Of a stretch of 64,000 nt of DNA, positions 1 to 10,470 are shown piece by piece. Both the position numbers and the translations under genes were made by a program. This DNA comes from Leishmania infantum JPCM5 (Eukaryota > Euglenozoa > Kinetoplastea > Trypanosomatida > Trypanosomatidae): NCBI RefSeq assembly GCF_000002875.2, contig NC_009277.2:250501-314500 (forward strand). The letters are read 5' to 3'. A model generated the notes under the pieces. That model had not been told where the DNA came from. It was given only the letters and a program-made list of their open reading frames with translations, and ran no database searches. Every line of letters begins with the position of its first letter. Position 1 is the stretch's first letter.

Positions 1-1
1 G

Positions 2-31
2 GCGCAGATGGGCACCATCACGCCCATGTAG
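2..31 (+). CDS. possible 3' end of an upstream gene (partial)
   Basis: From base 2 one frame reads nine codons and then TAG at 29-31. All nine codons end in G or C, as in the strongly GC3-biased genes of this window, and the other frames do not show this. It may be the C-terminus of a gene cut by the window edge. Nine codons are far too few to identify anything, so this could equally be chance in a spacer. Confidence 0.2.
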   Translation, partial: AQMGTITPM

Positions 32-1717
32 CTGGAAGCAGAGAAAGGACTGCGGGAGAGTGTAGATGTGTCGCAGCTGATAGGAAGCGCAGCCGCCTCG
101 CTCTCCTACGGCACCATGCAGCCGTGTGGGAGCGGCGCCATCGACGCTGGGGCGGGTCGAAGAGGGAGCGAAAGTCTAGTGGCAAGCGTAGAGCAGGCCT
201 CTCGCCTTGCCAGGGCACATGTGAGCGTGCTTCGCCGGGCCTCTATCACTGTGCAGCTGTCTGCGTCTCTCTGCTCTCTGCCTGTTTTGCTCGCGTCTCG
301 CTTCGTTTCCTTACTTCCATGTGCTGTTGCCATTCTCTTGTTGCTTCGGTTGTTGAATTCGCATGAGGGAGCAAGAGAGGAGGGTGTGGAGAGGGGGGTG
401 GGGCGCAGCACCTTCCTCCGGCCCTCCGGCCCTCCTCTGTCGTTGTGTGTGGGTGTGCGCGTGCCTGTACCGATGTTCCTGTGTTTCTTCTGCTTCGCTT
501 CCCCAATACCGCCGCCGCCACCGCCACCGCTTGTGTGCGTCGTCTCTGAATTTGTATGTTTGGTCTCTTAGAAACTCTCTTTCCCGTCGTGCTGCGATGG
601 CGGGCCTGCATGCAGCAAGCCCCCTCCCCCACCTCGTGCAGCTCCCCCTTCTACTCACCGCCTTTGCAGCTGCGCCGATGGACGGATGACGAGTGGATGT
701 TTTGGAGCTCGCGACGTTGTGGTAGGCCATGTACATGCTTGTGCTGTATGCAACGCCTTCTTGGTGTGCGTGTATGAGTGGAGGGGGAGGAGTCCATCTC
801 TCTCTTTCTCTCGCGTTCTCGTTTCGTTTCTTCGCATCTCCGTCGCTGATCTCCGACCTCGATGCGCGTGTTCTCTATGCGCCTGCCTCGCCTGCTGCGT
901 GCGGCGGCATTGCTGCCATTGAAGCTGCACCTCGCCCTCCTTTCTGTGGCGCCGTGCGGATGCAGAACGCGCATGGTTGGTCGGCGCGTAGAGGCGTACG
1001 TATGCTTCGATAGCCCTGCTGTGAGGGGCCACCCCACGCCACCCTACCCCACCCCTCTTAACACCTCTTGCGCCCCTTCGGTGCCTCTTCTCCATCCCTG
1101 ACGACACACCCACGCGAGCGCATTACCAAAATCTGCTTCTTGTTATCGAAAACGTTTGACACACCCTCGCTGGTGCAGGAATTCCTGAGGTGCTTGGCAC
1201 ACACCTTCCCCCACACCCAACCAAATATATATATATATATACGGCAGCACGCGGGTGCAGGGTGGACATATATATATATATACAGGAACGAAACGGGGAC
1301 GCTCATCACAGGAATTATACGAAGCAGCAAGCACACGCGGCACTCCCCGCCCCAGCCCATACAAGCCAGCGCACGCATCTCTCTCTCTCTTTATCTGTCT
1401 CGTCTCCCCTTTTATATCTATCTGTCTATCCCTCTGTTTCGCCTCGCCTTCCCCTCGCCTGAGCGTCCATCACCACCGGCTTCCACAACTCCTTCTTGTT
1501 GTGTTCTCTTACCTGTCTTTCCTCACTTCCTGCGCAGGTGTGCGTCTCTTTTCACGCATCACACCCACCACAACCACCAACACCCGCCACCGGAGGAGGA
1601 GAACGTGCTTCTTTCCGCCTTCTTCCGTACGCGTACCACAGCGCACTTGCCGAGACGGGGCAAGTGCGAGAAGGTGCGACGTGGCAAATCTAGCGTGTGC
1701 TCACCACCTAACACACA

Positions 1718-1749
<32 letters not shown>

Positions 1750-2309
1750 GTGAACGCTGACGCGTGCACAGAGGGAGAGCGCGCACGCCATATATCGATT
1801 ACCTTCTCGCCTCTTTGTCTCCTTCACTTTCCGTGGCCGTGCCTGTAGGTGCCTCACTGCCGCCACTACCACCGCTGCTCCGCACTCACAGACCGCGCAC
1901 ACCGACCGCCCATCGTCGCCTGTAGAAGCGTCGCCATCACCAGTGCTATCATCATCACTGCCGTCGGTGCTGTTTTCCATCATCCACAGCGCCGCACGCA
2001 TCGCGGCCGCTTTATCAGCGCATTACGTTGTCGGCGTCGTTGCCTGTGCGCTCCCCGCGCTGCGCCTTTCTCTTCCATTCTAGTGCGTTTCGCTGTCGAC
2101 TCTTACCACATCCCAAGACGGGAGAAGAGGAACCGACGACAGAGGCGAAGCAGCACGCGTTGGGCAGTCTCCGCCCATCCCCCCCCCCCCACTCCGCCCC
2201 CGGTCTTATCACTGCCAGCTCAACCGCTGTTGCCATCTTCAGTGTCGTGGCTTTCTCCTGGACTGCGGCTCCCTTCAGCATCGGTAGTAGTGAGGGATAA
2301 GGCGAAAAG
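32..2309. other. intergenic spacer and 5' leader, no gene seen
   Basis: This stretch is pyrimidine-rich, with short overlapping frames on both strands but no frame with gene-like codon use. It holds two close (AT)n tracts (1224-1241 and 1267-1283), a (CA)n tract near 1718-1748 and a run of 12 C at 2179-2190. The last part should be the 5' UTR of the gene starting at 2310. Confidence 0.6.
1809..1848 (+). promoter_or_regulatory. candidate trans-splice acceptor for the 2310 gene
   Basis: A pyrimidine-rich tract leads to a TAG at 1846-1848. In trypanosomatids the spliced leader joins at the first AG after such a tract. If used, the 5' UTR would be about 460 nt and no in-frame ATG would precede 2310. 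This rests on pattern only. Confidence 0.35.
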
Positions 2310-5300
2310 ATGGGCGGCGTCTGCTCACGTGCCACGGCGAAGCGCGCGCACCACGACCGGGGAAGCGCGGCTGGTAAGGACGCCAACCAGAACCATGCCA
2401 GCTTGCCAAAGTCACCGGCTGCGAACGCTGCGCCGGGCGGGAGCTCGGGCACTTACGTGCGCGTCACCGACCGAAACGGTGGCGCCGGCAATCCAGAGGC
2501 CGGCGTCCCGGAGCGGCCGCTCAGCGGCAGCGCCTTGGTTCTCCCCACCAGCGTTGACGCCCGAAGCAGCAACGCCAGCAGCGACTTTACCAGGAACATC
2601 GGCCTTCTCTCGGCGAAAGCACCGTTGCGTGACATGGAGACAAAGACGAGCAGCGTCGCCACCGCCATCAGCTCCGCCGGCGGTAACCTGGCCCCGCTGA
2701 TGAACAACGGTGGCGCATGTCCAAGTTCGGCGCAAGCGGGACCCCTCTACGACACCTACTTCCCTCCAGGCCACGACGCAGGGATGAGGCTAGGGACTGA
2801 CAAGTACACCGGCGTCGGCGCGAGCCCGCTTTCAGCGGTCAACTCACCCGATCTGCAGAGTTTCGCCTCCACCGTGTCCTGCGGCAAGGAAAGCAAACCG
2901 CGCGACCAAGTCGCACACTCCGGCATCGCGCGGCCGCATGCGAACCCGATGATTTTCACGGACGATGACACGTCCGTGATGGAGACCGCGAGCTCGGCGT
3001 TTGCCACGCCGAGGGAGCTACGCAAGAGCTCGAGCAGTATTGCTGGCTTCCCTCGCAGCGCCTCCATCATTAGCCGCGGCAGCATGATGAGCCAGCAACC
3101 ACACGGCTACAGCTACTATAACAGCAGCGCGACATGCGCGGAGCACCGCCCGATGCCTCCGTCTTCGTCGCTTCCACTGAGCGCGGCCCCGACATCCCTC
3201 ACCCCCGCCGCGCCGAAAGGAAGCCAGAGGCAGCAGCTTCAACAGAAGCCGCAGCCCGTCTCCCCTGGCCAACACTCCAACACGACCCTCACGAACGTGC
3301 GCGCGAACCGGCAGGTGCTGGCGACGAGGAGCTTCGGCGGCGGAAGCACGCCGCTCACTCGACAGGGCTCCATCGTCGGGTCGGACTGCTTCCAAAGCTG
3401 CTGCAGCTACACCGACGTGATCTCGTCCGCAGCTGGCCACCTGACTCCCGCCACCCCAGCAGGTGCGGCTGCAGAGGCAGACGTGCGCCTCCTCTCTGGC
3501 GGCTACCCGGCGAGCACAGCCGGCGGAGCCTCTTCGATGGGGCGACAGCTCTACACATGCCGCAGCGCCTACACGCCCTCCACTCATGCCCGATCACTCT
3601 CTTCTCCTGCGGCGGCCACCACGGGCTCTGCGCACCCGCTGGCAGTCACCCACAGCCAAGGCGGGACGGTGCTGTCCAGCGTGCAGGACGCGTCGCTGTT
3701 GCCCCCACGCTCCCCGCTGCAGACCCCGCGTAGCGCCGCGGGGCCGTGCAGCACACCGAATGCGCAGCAGCTGTACCTGAGGCGGCAAGCAAGCCTCTGC
3801 TCCGGTATCGAGGACGCGCCTGCGTCTGAGGACTTCTTCTCAGTCCCGCCGAGCGCCCGCAACTTCTTCCTCGAGCGGTCCTCCGCAGCTGCATCGACGC
3901 CGGCCAACCACTTTGCCCTTGGCAGGGGCTTCACCGATACCGCGGCGGCGGCGGCGGCGAACGCAAGCCACCAGAGCACCACCACCACGCTCACCGGCAG
4001 CGGTAGCGCAGCAAGGAAGTCGAGAAGAGTAGAGAAGTGCAACGTTGCCTCTCCCGAGTCACGTTACTCGCGCTCCTTCGACGATGCAGCAGCACTATCA
4101 TCGTTGAAGCCCTTTTCAGAGTCCTTCAACTCCGGCTCCGCTCCGTCGTCGTGGACGGACGCATCACCGCTGACCAGGAGGGCGCTGCCAGAGGAGCAGC
4201 AGCTTAGTCACACGCCCGCTGCGACCGGAAAGAAGGCCGCCAGCCATGGCAAGAACAACAGCGGCGGCAGCAGAAAGGGAAGGCGGCTGCGGAAGCGACC
4301 CCACGCCCGCAGCGACTTCCTGCTCGACCTGAATCCGCCGCCACAGGCGGCGCTTGAGATGGCGGCAGCAGCGACCGGTAAGGCGAACCCTTCGCCGTCG
4401 TCCACCTCTGCAGCAGATGCTATGGCGATGCCGCCGCTGCCGAGTGTCGCCTCGAACACTGTCGCGTTGGTCGACAACCACGGCACTGAAGCGGCCTTTG
4501 TATCCTCCTCGACCGCGAGCAAAACAAGCACGCGCAAACCCGACGCCGCTGATGGCCATGTAGCTGCAAGGGGAGTACGGTTGACTCAGGCATACGTCGA
4601 GACCCTTCCGCTCGCGTCAGATGCTGCTGCTGCTGGTGGCGGTGGTGGCAATACCGCGGTGCTGCCCACCTCGCCCTCTGGGAGCATGAGCTCCTTCTCC
4701 ACGGTTGCCTCGTCGTACCGGCGCGACGTCCGCGTGAGGGCGTCGTCGCGGGGTTCGTCGGAGGTACCGCAGCAGTCGCAGCGGCCGGAGAGCGACACTG
4801 CTCCTTGCAGGCGGCGGCACTCCTCCCGTGGCGCAGGCGGTGACAGTTCGAAGCTGCGTTCAAAGGAGGCCTCTGCCGCCTTCAGCGATTCCGCGGAACA
4901 TGGCGGGATGGAAAGCCACACTCCGGCTGCCAAGGCCACCAGGGGCGCCGGCGCTGCTGCTGGTGCTGAGGCAACGTCTGCGTCATCGGTGGTGCCGCTC
5001 ACGACGAACCCAAAGCCGTGGGTGCCGAGCGGTAGATCGGCGGCGGCTAATGCCGTCCGTTCTGACCCACGCAGCACCGCCGCCACCACAACAGGGCCGC
5101 CTGGTGACACCAGTCGTCGCTCGTCGCTGGCTCGCCGCAGCTCGACTCCAAAAAAAAGTATCGGCGCGCGGCCCGCTTCTGCAACGATGGCTGCGACTGC
5201 GCGTCGCTCTCCTGGCGGCGCTGCCAAGCCTGGCTCCGGGAAAGGAGCGCCGCGGCGGACCTCGGCATCGGGCTCCCTCGTGCCTCCGTCGCCCACCGGT

Positions 5301-6221
5301 GCGCGCAAGCCGACAGCGAAACGGACAGCCGCGGCCGCCGACAGAGAGCCGTCGGATGCTGAGAAGTCCGAGTCCGTCGTTGAGTACGCCATCGGTATTG
5401 GCGATACAGAGGAGAGCGAGGGGCCAGGGATGGACGTCGTGCACATCGACGGTGGCAGCCGCGACAACGGTCTGCAGACCGCGCTAGAGGCCGCTTCTCC
5501 ACAACAGCCGTCACCGCAGCAGCACGCGGACAGGACGGAGGATGCCGTAAAATTCAACGACGCCAAAGATGGCTTCCCGGAGCCAGAGCGCGTGCCGCAG
5601 CCGTGTGACAGCAACGCAGATGACGCTGATGAGCCACGTCTCGCGGGCTTCCGAGCCTCGCCTGATGTCTCCAACGCCACGGTTATCACGTCGTTGGCGG
5701 ATAGCGCCTGCCTCCAGTTGTACACGGAGGCGCAGCTGGTTACGATATTCGGCGGCTCCGCAGCTAGGCTGCACGGTTGTGACAGCGACGATAAACACCT
5801 TTGGGCCTCTGATGAAGGAAGAGGCGGGGGTGGCGCGGCCAAGGATGGCGACGACTCTGAGGACGACCGCGCCGCACTTCCCGCCGACTTGGAGATGGTG
5901 GTGGAGCACCGAGCGGTGTTCTCCACCGACGGCGACGGACTGGGACCGTCCTCGGTCTCCGCAACATCTGCTGAGGAGGTGATGCTGGCGGCGACACCCA
6001 GTAGCGCTGCACGGAGTAATGCCGAATCACCCACCGCAAAGTACAGGGACGCACCAACGCTGACGAAGGAGGATACGGTGCCCCCAGCGCTCGCCGTCAG
6101 CAACGGCGGCAACAAGTGCGAGGAGGCCATGGATTACTCACCGGTGGAGATATCGAGCCGCTCTTTTTCTTCGGGGTCCGACTCGCACGCCTCAGAGATG
6201 CAGGTGACCACACTGCACTGA
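2310..6221 (+). CDS. N-myristoylated low-complexity protein, conserved-hypothetical type
   Basis: This 1303-residue protein has no catalytic domain that I recognise. The start is the first ATG of the open frame and gives Met-Gly-Gly-Val-Cys-Ser, a good N-myristoylation signal (Gly2, Ser6), with Cys5 placed for palmitoylation. The inference is anchoring to the plasma or flagellar membrane. The rest is Ser/Ala/Thr/Pro-rich and probably disordered. A strongly basic patch lies near residues 655-666 and a second basic Ser/Pro patch near 936-1010. The C-terminal quarter is acidic. A run of eight A at about 5151-5158 encodes part of a Pro-Lys-Lys stretch and stays in frame. Long minus-strand frames across it (for example 4586-6130) are GC-bias shadows. 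The coding call is firm and the function is unknown. Confidence 0.85.
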   Translation: MGGVCSRATAKRAHHDRGSAAGKDANQNHASLPKSPAANAAPGGSSGTYVRVTDRNGGAGNPEAGVPERPLSGSALVLPTSVDARSSNASSDFTRNIGLLSAKAPLRDMETKTSSVATAISSAGGNLAPLMNNGGACPSSAQAGPLYDTYFPPGHDAGMRLGTDKYTGVGASPLSAVNSPDLQSFASTVSCGKESKPRDQVAHSGIARPHANPMIFTDDDTSVMETASSAFATPRELRKSSSSIAGFPRSASIISRGSMMSQQPHGYSYYNSSATCAEHRPMPPSSSLPLSAAPTSLTPAAPKGSQRQQLQQKPQPVSPGQHSNTTLTNVRANRQVLATRSFGGGSTPLTRQGSIVGSDCFQSCCSYTDVISSAAGHLTPATPAGAAAEADVRLLSGGYPASTAGGASSMGRQLYTCRSAYTPSTHARSLSSPAAATTGSAHPLAVTHSQGGTVLSSVQDASLLPPRSPLQTPRSAAGPCSTPNAQQLYLRRQASLCSGIEDAPASEDFFSVPPSARNFFLERSSAAASTPANHFALGRGFTDTAAAAAANASHQSTTTTLTGSGSAARKSRRVEKCNVASPESRYSRSFDDAAALSSLKPFSESFNSGSAPSSWTDASPLTRRALPEEQQLSHTPAATGKKAASHGKNNSGGSRKGRRLRKRPHARSDFLLDLNPPPQAALEMAAAATGKANPSPSSTSAADAMAMPPLPSVASNTVALVDNHGTEAAFVSSSTASKTSTRKPDAADGHVAARGVRLTQAYVETLPLASDAAAAGGGGGNTAVLPTSPSGSMSSFSTVASSYRRDVRVRASSRGSSEVPQQSQRPESDTAPCRRRHSSRGAGGDSSKLRSKEASAAFSDSAEHGGMESHTPAAKATRGAGAAAGAEATSASSVVPLTTNPKPWVPSGRSAAANAVRSDPRSTAATTTGPPGDTSRRSSLARRSSTPKKSIGARPASATMAATARRSPGGAAKPGSGKGAPRRTSASGSLVPPSPTGARKPTAKRTAAAADREPSDAEKSESVVEYAIGIGDTEESEGPGMDVVHIDGGSRDNGLQTALEAASPQQPSPQQHADRTEDAVKFNDAKDGFPEPERVPQPCDSNADDADEPRLAGFRASPDVSNATVITSLADSACLQLYTEAQLVTIFGGSAARLHGCDSDDKHLWASDEGRGGGGAAKDGDDSEDDRAALPADLEMVVEHRAVFSTDGDGLGPSSVSATSAEEVMLAATPSSAARSNAESPTAKYRDAPTLTKEDTVPPALAVSNGGNKCEEAMDYSPVEISSRSFSSGSDSHASEMQVTTLH

Positions 6222-7784
6222 TGACGCCGCAATCGAAAAATGGATATAAGTCCGTTGCTTCTTTGTCCGCCCGCTCCCACTTGCTGGATTTTGTGTGTGT
6301 GCGTGCGCGCATGCATGCATTTGTGTGTGCATGCGGAAAGAGTGCCTCATCTTCGTTTTCCCTCCCTCCCTTCCTCTCCATCGTGGTAATGCCGTCCTTA
6401 ATCGACTCACCTGCGCACGTCGCTCTTCACGGTGCGAGAGCACCAAAAATTCAATGATGATTGCATGCAAGCATGTGTGAGTGCGTGCACTGCCCCCTTC
6501 CTTTCTTCCTTTCCTTCCCCTCGACATATCCATCCCTTCCTTCATCTTGTGGTGTAACGGTGTGTGTCTTGTGGATGCCGATGCTGCTGCGGCGCTTACT
6601 TTTCCGTCCCATCTTTCTCTGCGGTTGCTTCTTTCTCCCTCTCGGTGTGTGTGTGTGTGCATGCGCCCCGCCGTCCGCTTTATTTGATCGATTTTGCTTG
6701 CGCTGCTTTCTGATGCCGTCGTCTTCCGGCCACTTCCTTTCTTCGTAAAGAGCCTCCGTTCTCCCTCTGTGCGTCTCTGTATGTCTGTACACAACGTGTG
6801 CGCACACCGTGTGCAGTCGGTGCGAGCGGCGCGCACGCATGCGCACCTCTTTATCTCTCTCGCTATGCACGTGTCTGTCTTGGTGCTTTTAGGGGGGCCT
6901 TCATGGAGTCGGCGCAGATGGGCGGGCGGCTCTCCAACCGCACGAGCACGCGCGTGCACGCTCGACACCAGCGCCCATCCAGAGGTCTCGCGTGGTGGCG
7001 CGGTGGAGGCGTGCACGCACGCGTGTGTTTGCATTTTCTCTTTGGTTACTTTGGCACACCTGCGCTCTCCCTCTCTCTTCCTCCCCGCCGGCCTGCCTGT
7101 GGGTGCGCGTGCTCATGTGCACAGGTCTGCCTTTGTCTGTCCGCCAGCTGTGAGAGGGAGGGAAGAGGGGAGGGAGGCGGCATGTCGCGTCCGGTCGCTT
7201 TCCGTCCCGTCTCGCTCTACCTCTGTCTCTGTCTTGTGGTGTGCGTGTGTGTGTCTCTGTCTCTGTGTGTGTGTGTACCCTCCATCTCACGTAGATAACG
7301 GAACAAAGGACAAGGGAACCCTCAACTACTCTTGGAGAGGATGGCAAATCACCACAGCGCATGTGCGAAGACGCACACATGATCCCCTCTCTCTCTGTGT
7401 GTGCCTCCCCACACGCCATTCTGAACGCATCACGCGCTGCTCTCCTGCCCCTCGCACAACGTTCCGGCGTCTTCTCCATCTCCGCCCTCCCCCCCTCTCT
7501 CTCGCGTCTTCCTTCTGACATCCTCCCTCTCTGCCGCTTCCCCCTACCCCATAGAGTAAAAACGATTCGGAAGCGGCGAAGCCACAGAGTCTCCCCCCTC
7601 TCTCTCTCTCTGCGCGTGTCTGTGTGTGTGCCTGCGTTCTGCCGCCACCGCCGCCCTCTCTGTTACCCCCCCCCCCCCCGACCACCTCCATCACCGCCAT
7701 CAGCGGATCTACAAGAAGAGCGCATTCTCGCAAGCCTCCCTCACTTCCTGCTGGCCGACTGGCGTCTGTGCTACCAACACAGAG
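6222..7784. other. intergenic spacer, no gene seen
   Basis: This is the 3' UTR of the preceding gene followed by the leader of the next. It is rich in TG/TC and short TG repeats (around 6646-6660 and 7240-7275), with a run of 14 C at 7666-7679. I see no frame with GC3-biased codon use. Confidence 0.6.
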
Positions 7785-8516
7785 ATGGGCGCCAAGGGCT
7801 CAAAGGCGGTGTCCTCGTCATCGGCAGTGCCGGCTGCCGCGACCACCACTGGCGACAACAAAGGCACGAGCAACTGGTGGGATGGCGCGGTGAGTGATGC
7901 TAGCGACGCCGACCTCGGCCTCACGCCAGACGTCTCGCTCAGCTCAGATATTAGCACGCCAGAGGAGAATGCGGCGAAGCGCAAGGCCTACGCGCACCTG
8001 AAATCGCCATATGCGAGGCACCGACCAGCAGCATCGATGAAGGGGCGTGGCAGCAGCGGCAACAACGGGGCGGAGGCATCCGCCAACGCACACGTAAACC
8101 TCATCGAGCAGATCTACAACGAAGACTTCGAGACTATCGACCACATCCAGGCACTGCGCCTGCCGCCCATGGTGGCGCGGCAGCTGCAGAACACTGTGCG
8201 AGACGAGGCGGAGAGGCACTGCGCGGAGGTGGAGAAGACGATGGCACGCTGCCTGCAGGACAAGATGTGGACCTCGTGGAAGTGCCAGAAGGAGCGCGAC
8301 ACGTACTACCACTGCGTCGAGGAGATCGAGCAGCGCAATCTGCGGCCGGACCCGACGAACCCGCACTGGGTCGACATGCTCACATCCTTCCGTTGGAAGT
8401 ATAACCTTGGCGTCTTCCATGGCGAAATTATGGGGCGCAACAACATTATGAAGGAGATTTGGCGTGAGCACTACCCAGATCGCGAGTTGCCGCATCCTTG
8501 GGTAAAGGACACATAA
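7785..8516 (+). CDS. twin-CX9C (CHCH/Cmc1-like) protein with N-myristoylation signal
   Basis: This is a 243-residue protein. Cysteines 146, 156, 167 and 177 form CX9C-X10-CX9C, the helix-hairpin signature of CHCH proteins, which are oxidised by Mia40/Erv1 in the mitochondrial intermembrane space. The spacing and the surrounding His-Cys-Ala-Glu-Val pattern resemble the Cmc1 family, which acts in cytochrome c oxidase biogenesis. I chose the ATG at 7785 because it yields Met-Gly-Ala-Lys-Gly-Ser, a myristoylation signal; the upstream in-frame extension has no ATG and is spacer-like. The first 100 residues look disordered. The tail is Trp/Arg/His-rich. Myristate plus CHCH is known in the MICOS subunit MIC19/CHCHD3, so a cristae-organising role is an alternative to COX assembly. 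The motif is seen; the role is inferred. Confidence 0.85.
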   Translation: MGAKGSKAVSSSSAVPAAATTTGDNKGTSNWWDGAVSDASDADLGLTPDVSLSSDISTPEENAAKRKAYAHLKSPYARHRPAASMKGRGSSGNNGAEASANAHVNLIEQIYNEDFETIDHIQALRLPPMVARQLQNTVRDEAERHCAEVEKTMARCLQDKMWTSWKCQKERDTYYHCVEEIEQRNLRPDPTNPHWVDMLTSFRWKYNLGVFHGEIMGRNNIMKEIWREHYPDRELPHPWVKDT

Positions 8517-9258
8517 GCCGTGTAAGCGCATGTGCTGCGCGTCCCCATCCCCTCCCGCGTCGTCGTCGTTGTGGCCAGCCAGAGAGGAGGGCGAGGGGGC
8601 GCGCCCCTCTCTGTCTTGCTCCTCATGTCAGTGCTGTTCCTCGCGTGTTTTGCGCTTGCGTTGTGGCGTGTGCTCTGTTCTCTGTTCGACGTCCGTAACA
8701 CGTCCCACCTGTTCACATCCGCACTCTTCGCCGGTGTGCCCTGGCACACACACACACACACACACAGTGGTAGCTCAATCGGAACGTGATGGGCGATACG
8801 CAGGCAGAGAAGGGCGCTCGCGCGCTCGCTTAGGTGTGCGTGCGCGTGCGTGCATCCGACCACATCTGCACTCCCATACGTGCTTGCTCTCCTGCGACGA
8901 TGCGCACCGCACGCGAATCTCCCTCTCTTACCCTATCTTCCTCCGCCGCCAACCTTTGCTTCTCGCGCGCGCATGCTCTCGCCATCTCCTCTCAACCGCT
9001 CCTCGTGCTTGCTTCTTTGGACCCCTCCCTCCCCTCCACCCCTCCCCCCACTGGCTCGCATGTGCGCGTGAGCTGGTGTGGCCGATGTGTCGTTCATCAG
9101 CGGACGTCTACAGTGACGGCAACAAGCACCGTGCAGTGCAGCAGCACTACCAAAATAGTATTAGCGTGAGAGCACAATAGAACCCTTCGGCAACACGAGC
9201 CACCGTGTTCACCCCTCACCCCTTACTCCTCACCCCTCACCCCACCCCGCCCCAACGG
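8517..9258. other. intergenic spacer with (CA)11, no gene seen
   Basis: A pyrimidine-rich spacer. A CA dinucleotide tract runs from 8745 to 8766. The 200 bases before the next ATG are very C-rich, with repeated CACCCC-type units at about 9208-9257. Confidence 0.6.
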
Positions 9259-10470
9259 ATGATCCGCGTCTTTGCGAAAACAGATGTGCCAGTGATGGAC
9301 ATCATCGAGCTGCAGGGCAAGATCGTCATCACAGAGGAGGCACTGAGGGCCGCACGAGACGCCAAGGAGCGACGACGTACGTCACGGCGTGAGCGGCGCA
9401 GGAGGGGGGCAGCCAACAGCGGCACCGCGGTAGGAGAGGACGCCAGCTGCACGGGCGATGATCTCATGCCTCTGTCTTTGGTGCCGTCGTCATCGTATCC
9501 TTCCTCCGGCTGCAGCAGCAGTTGCTCTAGTAGCAGCACCGGTGGTGATGATGACGACGAGGGCGGAGATTGCGCCACGGCAGATCCCGGCGAGCTCGCA
9601 GATGTCGATGCACACTGCTATTCTTCACACAATAGCGGCGATCAGCGCGGTGCTGCAGACTCGACAAGTGCAGCTGCATCAGCGCCGCGTCGCACATCGT
9701 CCCCAGGCTGTCCTTCTCCCGCCAGCCCTCGACGGCCGCGACCGAACTCGCCCTCCGCCTCCCGTCGCGCCGCCGTCGTGGAGGTGCCGCTCGGCCACGT
9801 GGAACAGGACCGCCTCGACGAGAAGCGATGCACCCTCTGCATCGACACGCTGCGGGTGCACGGCAGCCGGTCCAGCTTCAAGCGCCCGTGGCTTGTACTG
9901 CGGGAGTGCACGCCAGCGCGTATGCGAAAGCTGCGTCGGCAGGTGGTACGGCCACAGATACCGCGTGATGTCACAGAGCCGCGCGAGTTGCTGGCGACAG
10001 GGGATGGTGGTGGTGGTGGTGGGGGTGCAGGAGTCGCGGAGTCGGCCGATGGCGCGTCACCGTCACCGACGCCGGAGACAACCATACTGTTCTCAGAGTG
10101 GCTCGGGCAGCACCCAGACGCGCTCTCCCTCAACTCGCTTTTCCTCGATGACTTTGCTACCGGTGATGGGGACGACGTGAGCGGATGTGGGCCGACTGCA
10201 GCCGGTTCCGCATGTGCTGCGTCGGCATCGGCGTCTTCGGGGAGAAGCGGTAACGGCGTCGGGGCACACAAGCGCCCTCGCGAGGCGGAAAATGTCGGGG
10301 GTACCGCACTGGACGGCCCACCGTTCTCACCTCAGTCACCACAGAGCGCCTCCGACGTCCCCTCAGCGGCACAGACGACGGCAGCGACGGTGTACAAAGA
10401 CTACGAACTGGTCGGCGTTGTGCGCGGCTCGGTCCTGTTCAATTCTAAGCCGGCACGTGTCTTTCAGTGA
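9259..10470 (+). CDS. CTF8: Ctf8-like subunit of the alternative (Ctf18) clamp loader
   Basis: This is a 403-residue protein. Three blocks match the small Ctf8 family in order. The first is an N-terminal Ile-Ile-Glu-Leu-Gln-Gly strand (residues 15-20). The second is a central block from about 177 with Pro-Leu-Gly, then a hydrophobic strand and a Lys/Arg-Pro-Trp-Leu-Val-Leu-Arg motif. The third is a C-terminal Tyr-Glu-Leu-Val-Gly-Val-Val strand (from 382), closing with a Leu-Phe-x-x-Lys-Pro motif at the very end. In yeast and human, Ctf8 with Dcc1 and Ctf18-RFC loads PCNA and supports sister-chromatid cohesion. Those proteins are about 120-130 residues; here Ser/Gly/Asp-rich insertions separate the blocks. 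The first ATG of the frame is 9259. The family call rests on motif order read by eye and is fairly secure. Confidence 0.75.
   Translation: MIRVFAKTDVPVMDIIELQGKIVITEEALRAARDAKERRRTSRRERRRRGAANSGTAVGEDASCTGDDLMPLSLVPSSSYPSSGCSSSCSSSSTGGDDDDEGGDCATADPGELADVDAHCYSSHNSGDQRGAADSTSAAASAPRRTSSPGCPSPASPRRPRPNSPSASRRAAVVEVPLGHVEQDRLDEKRCTLCIDTLRVHGSRSSFKRPWLVLRECTPARMRKLRRQVVRPQIPRDVTEPRELLATGDGGGGGGGAGVAESADGASPSPTPETTILFSEWLGQHPDALSLNSLFLDDFATGDGDDVSGCGPTAAGSACAASASASSGRSGNGVGAHKRPREAENVGGTALDGPPFSPQSPQSASDVPSAAQTTAATVYKDYELVGVVRGSVLFNSKPARVFQ

Noticed and set aside
4586..6130. 514-codon minus-strand frame
   Set aside because: It lies entirely inside the 2310-6221 gene. The strong GC3 bias of that gene removes stops on the opposite strand, and the flanking genes are all on the + strand.
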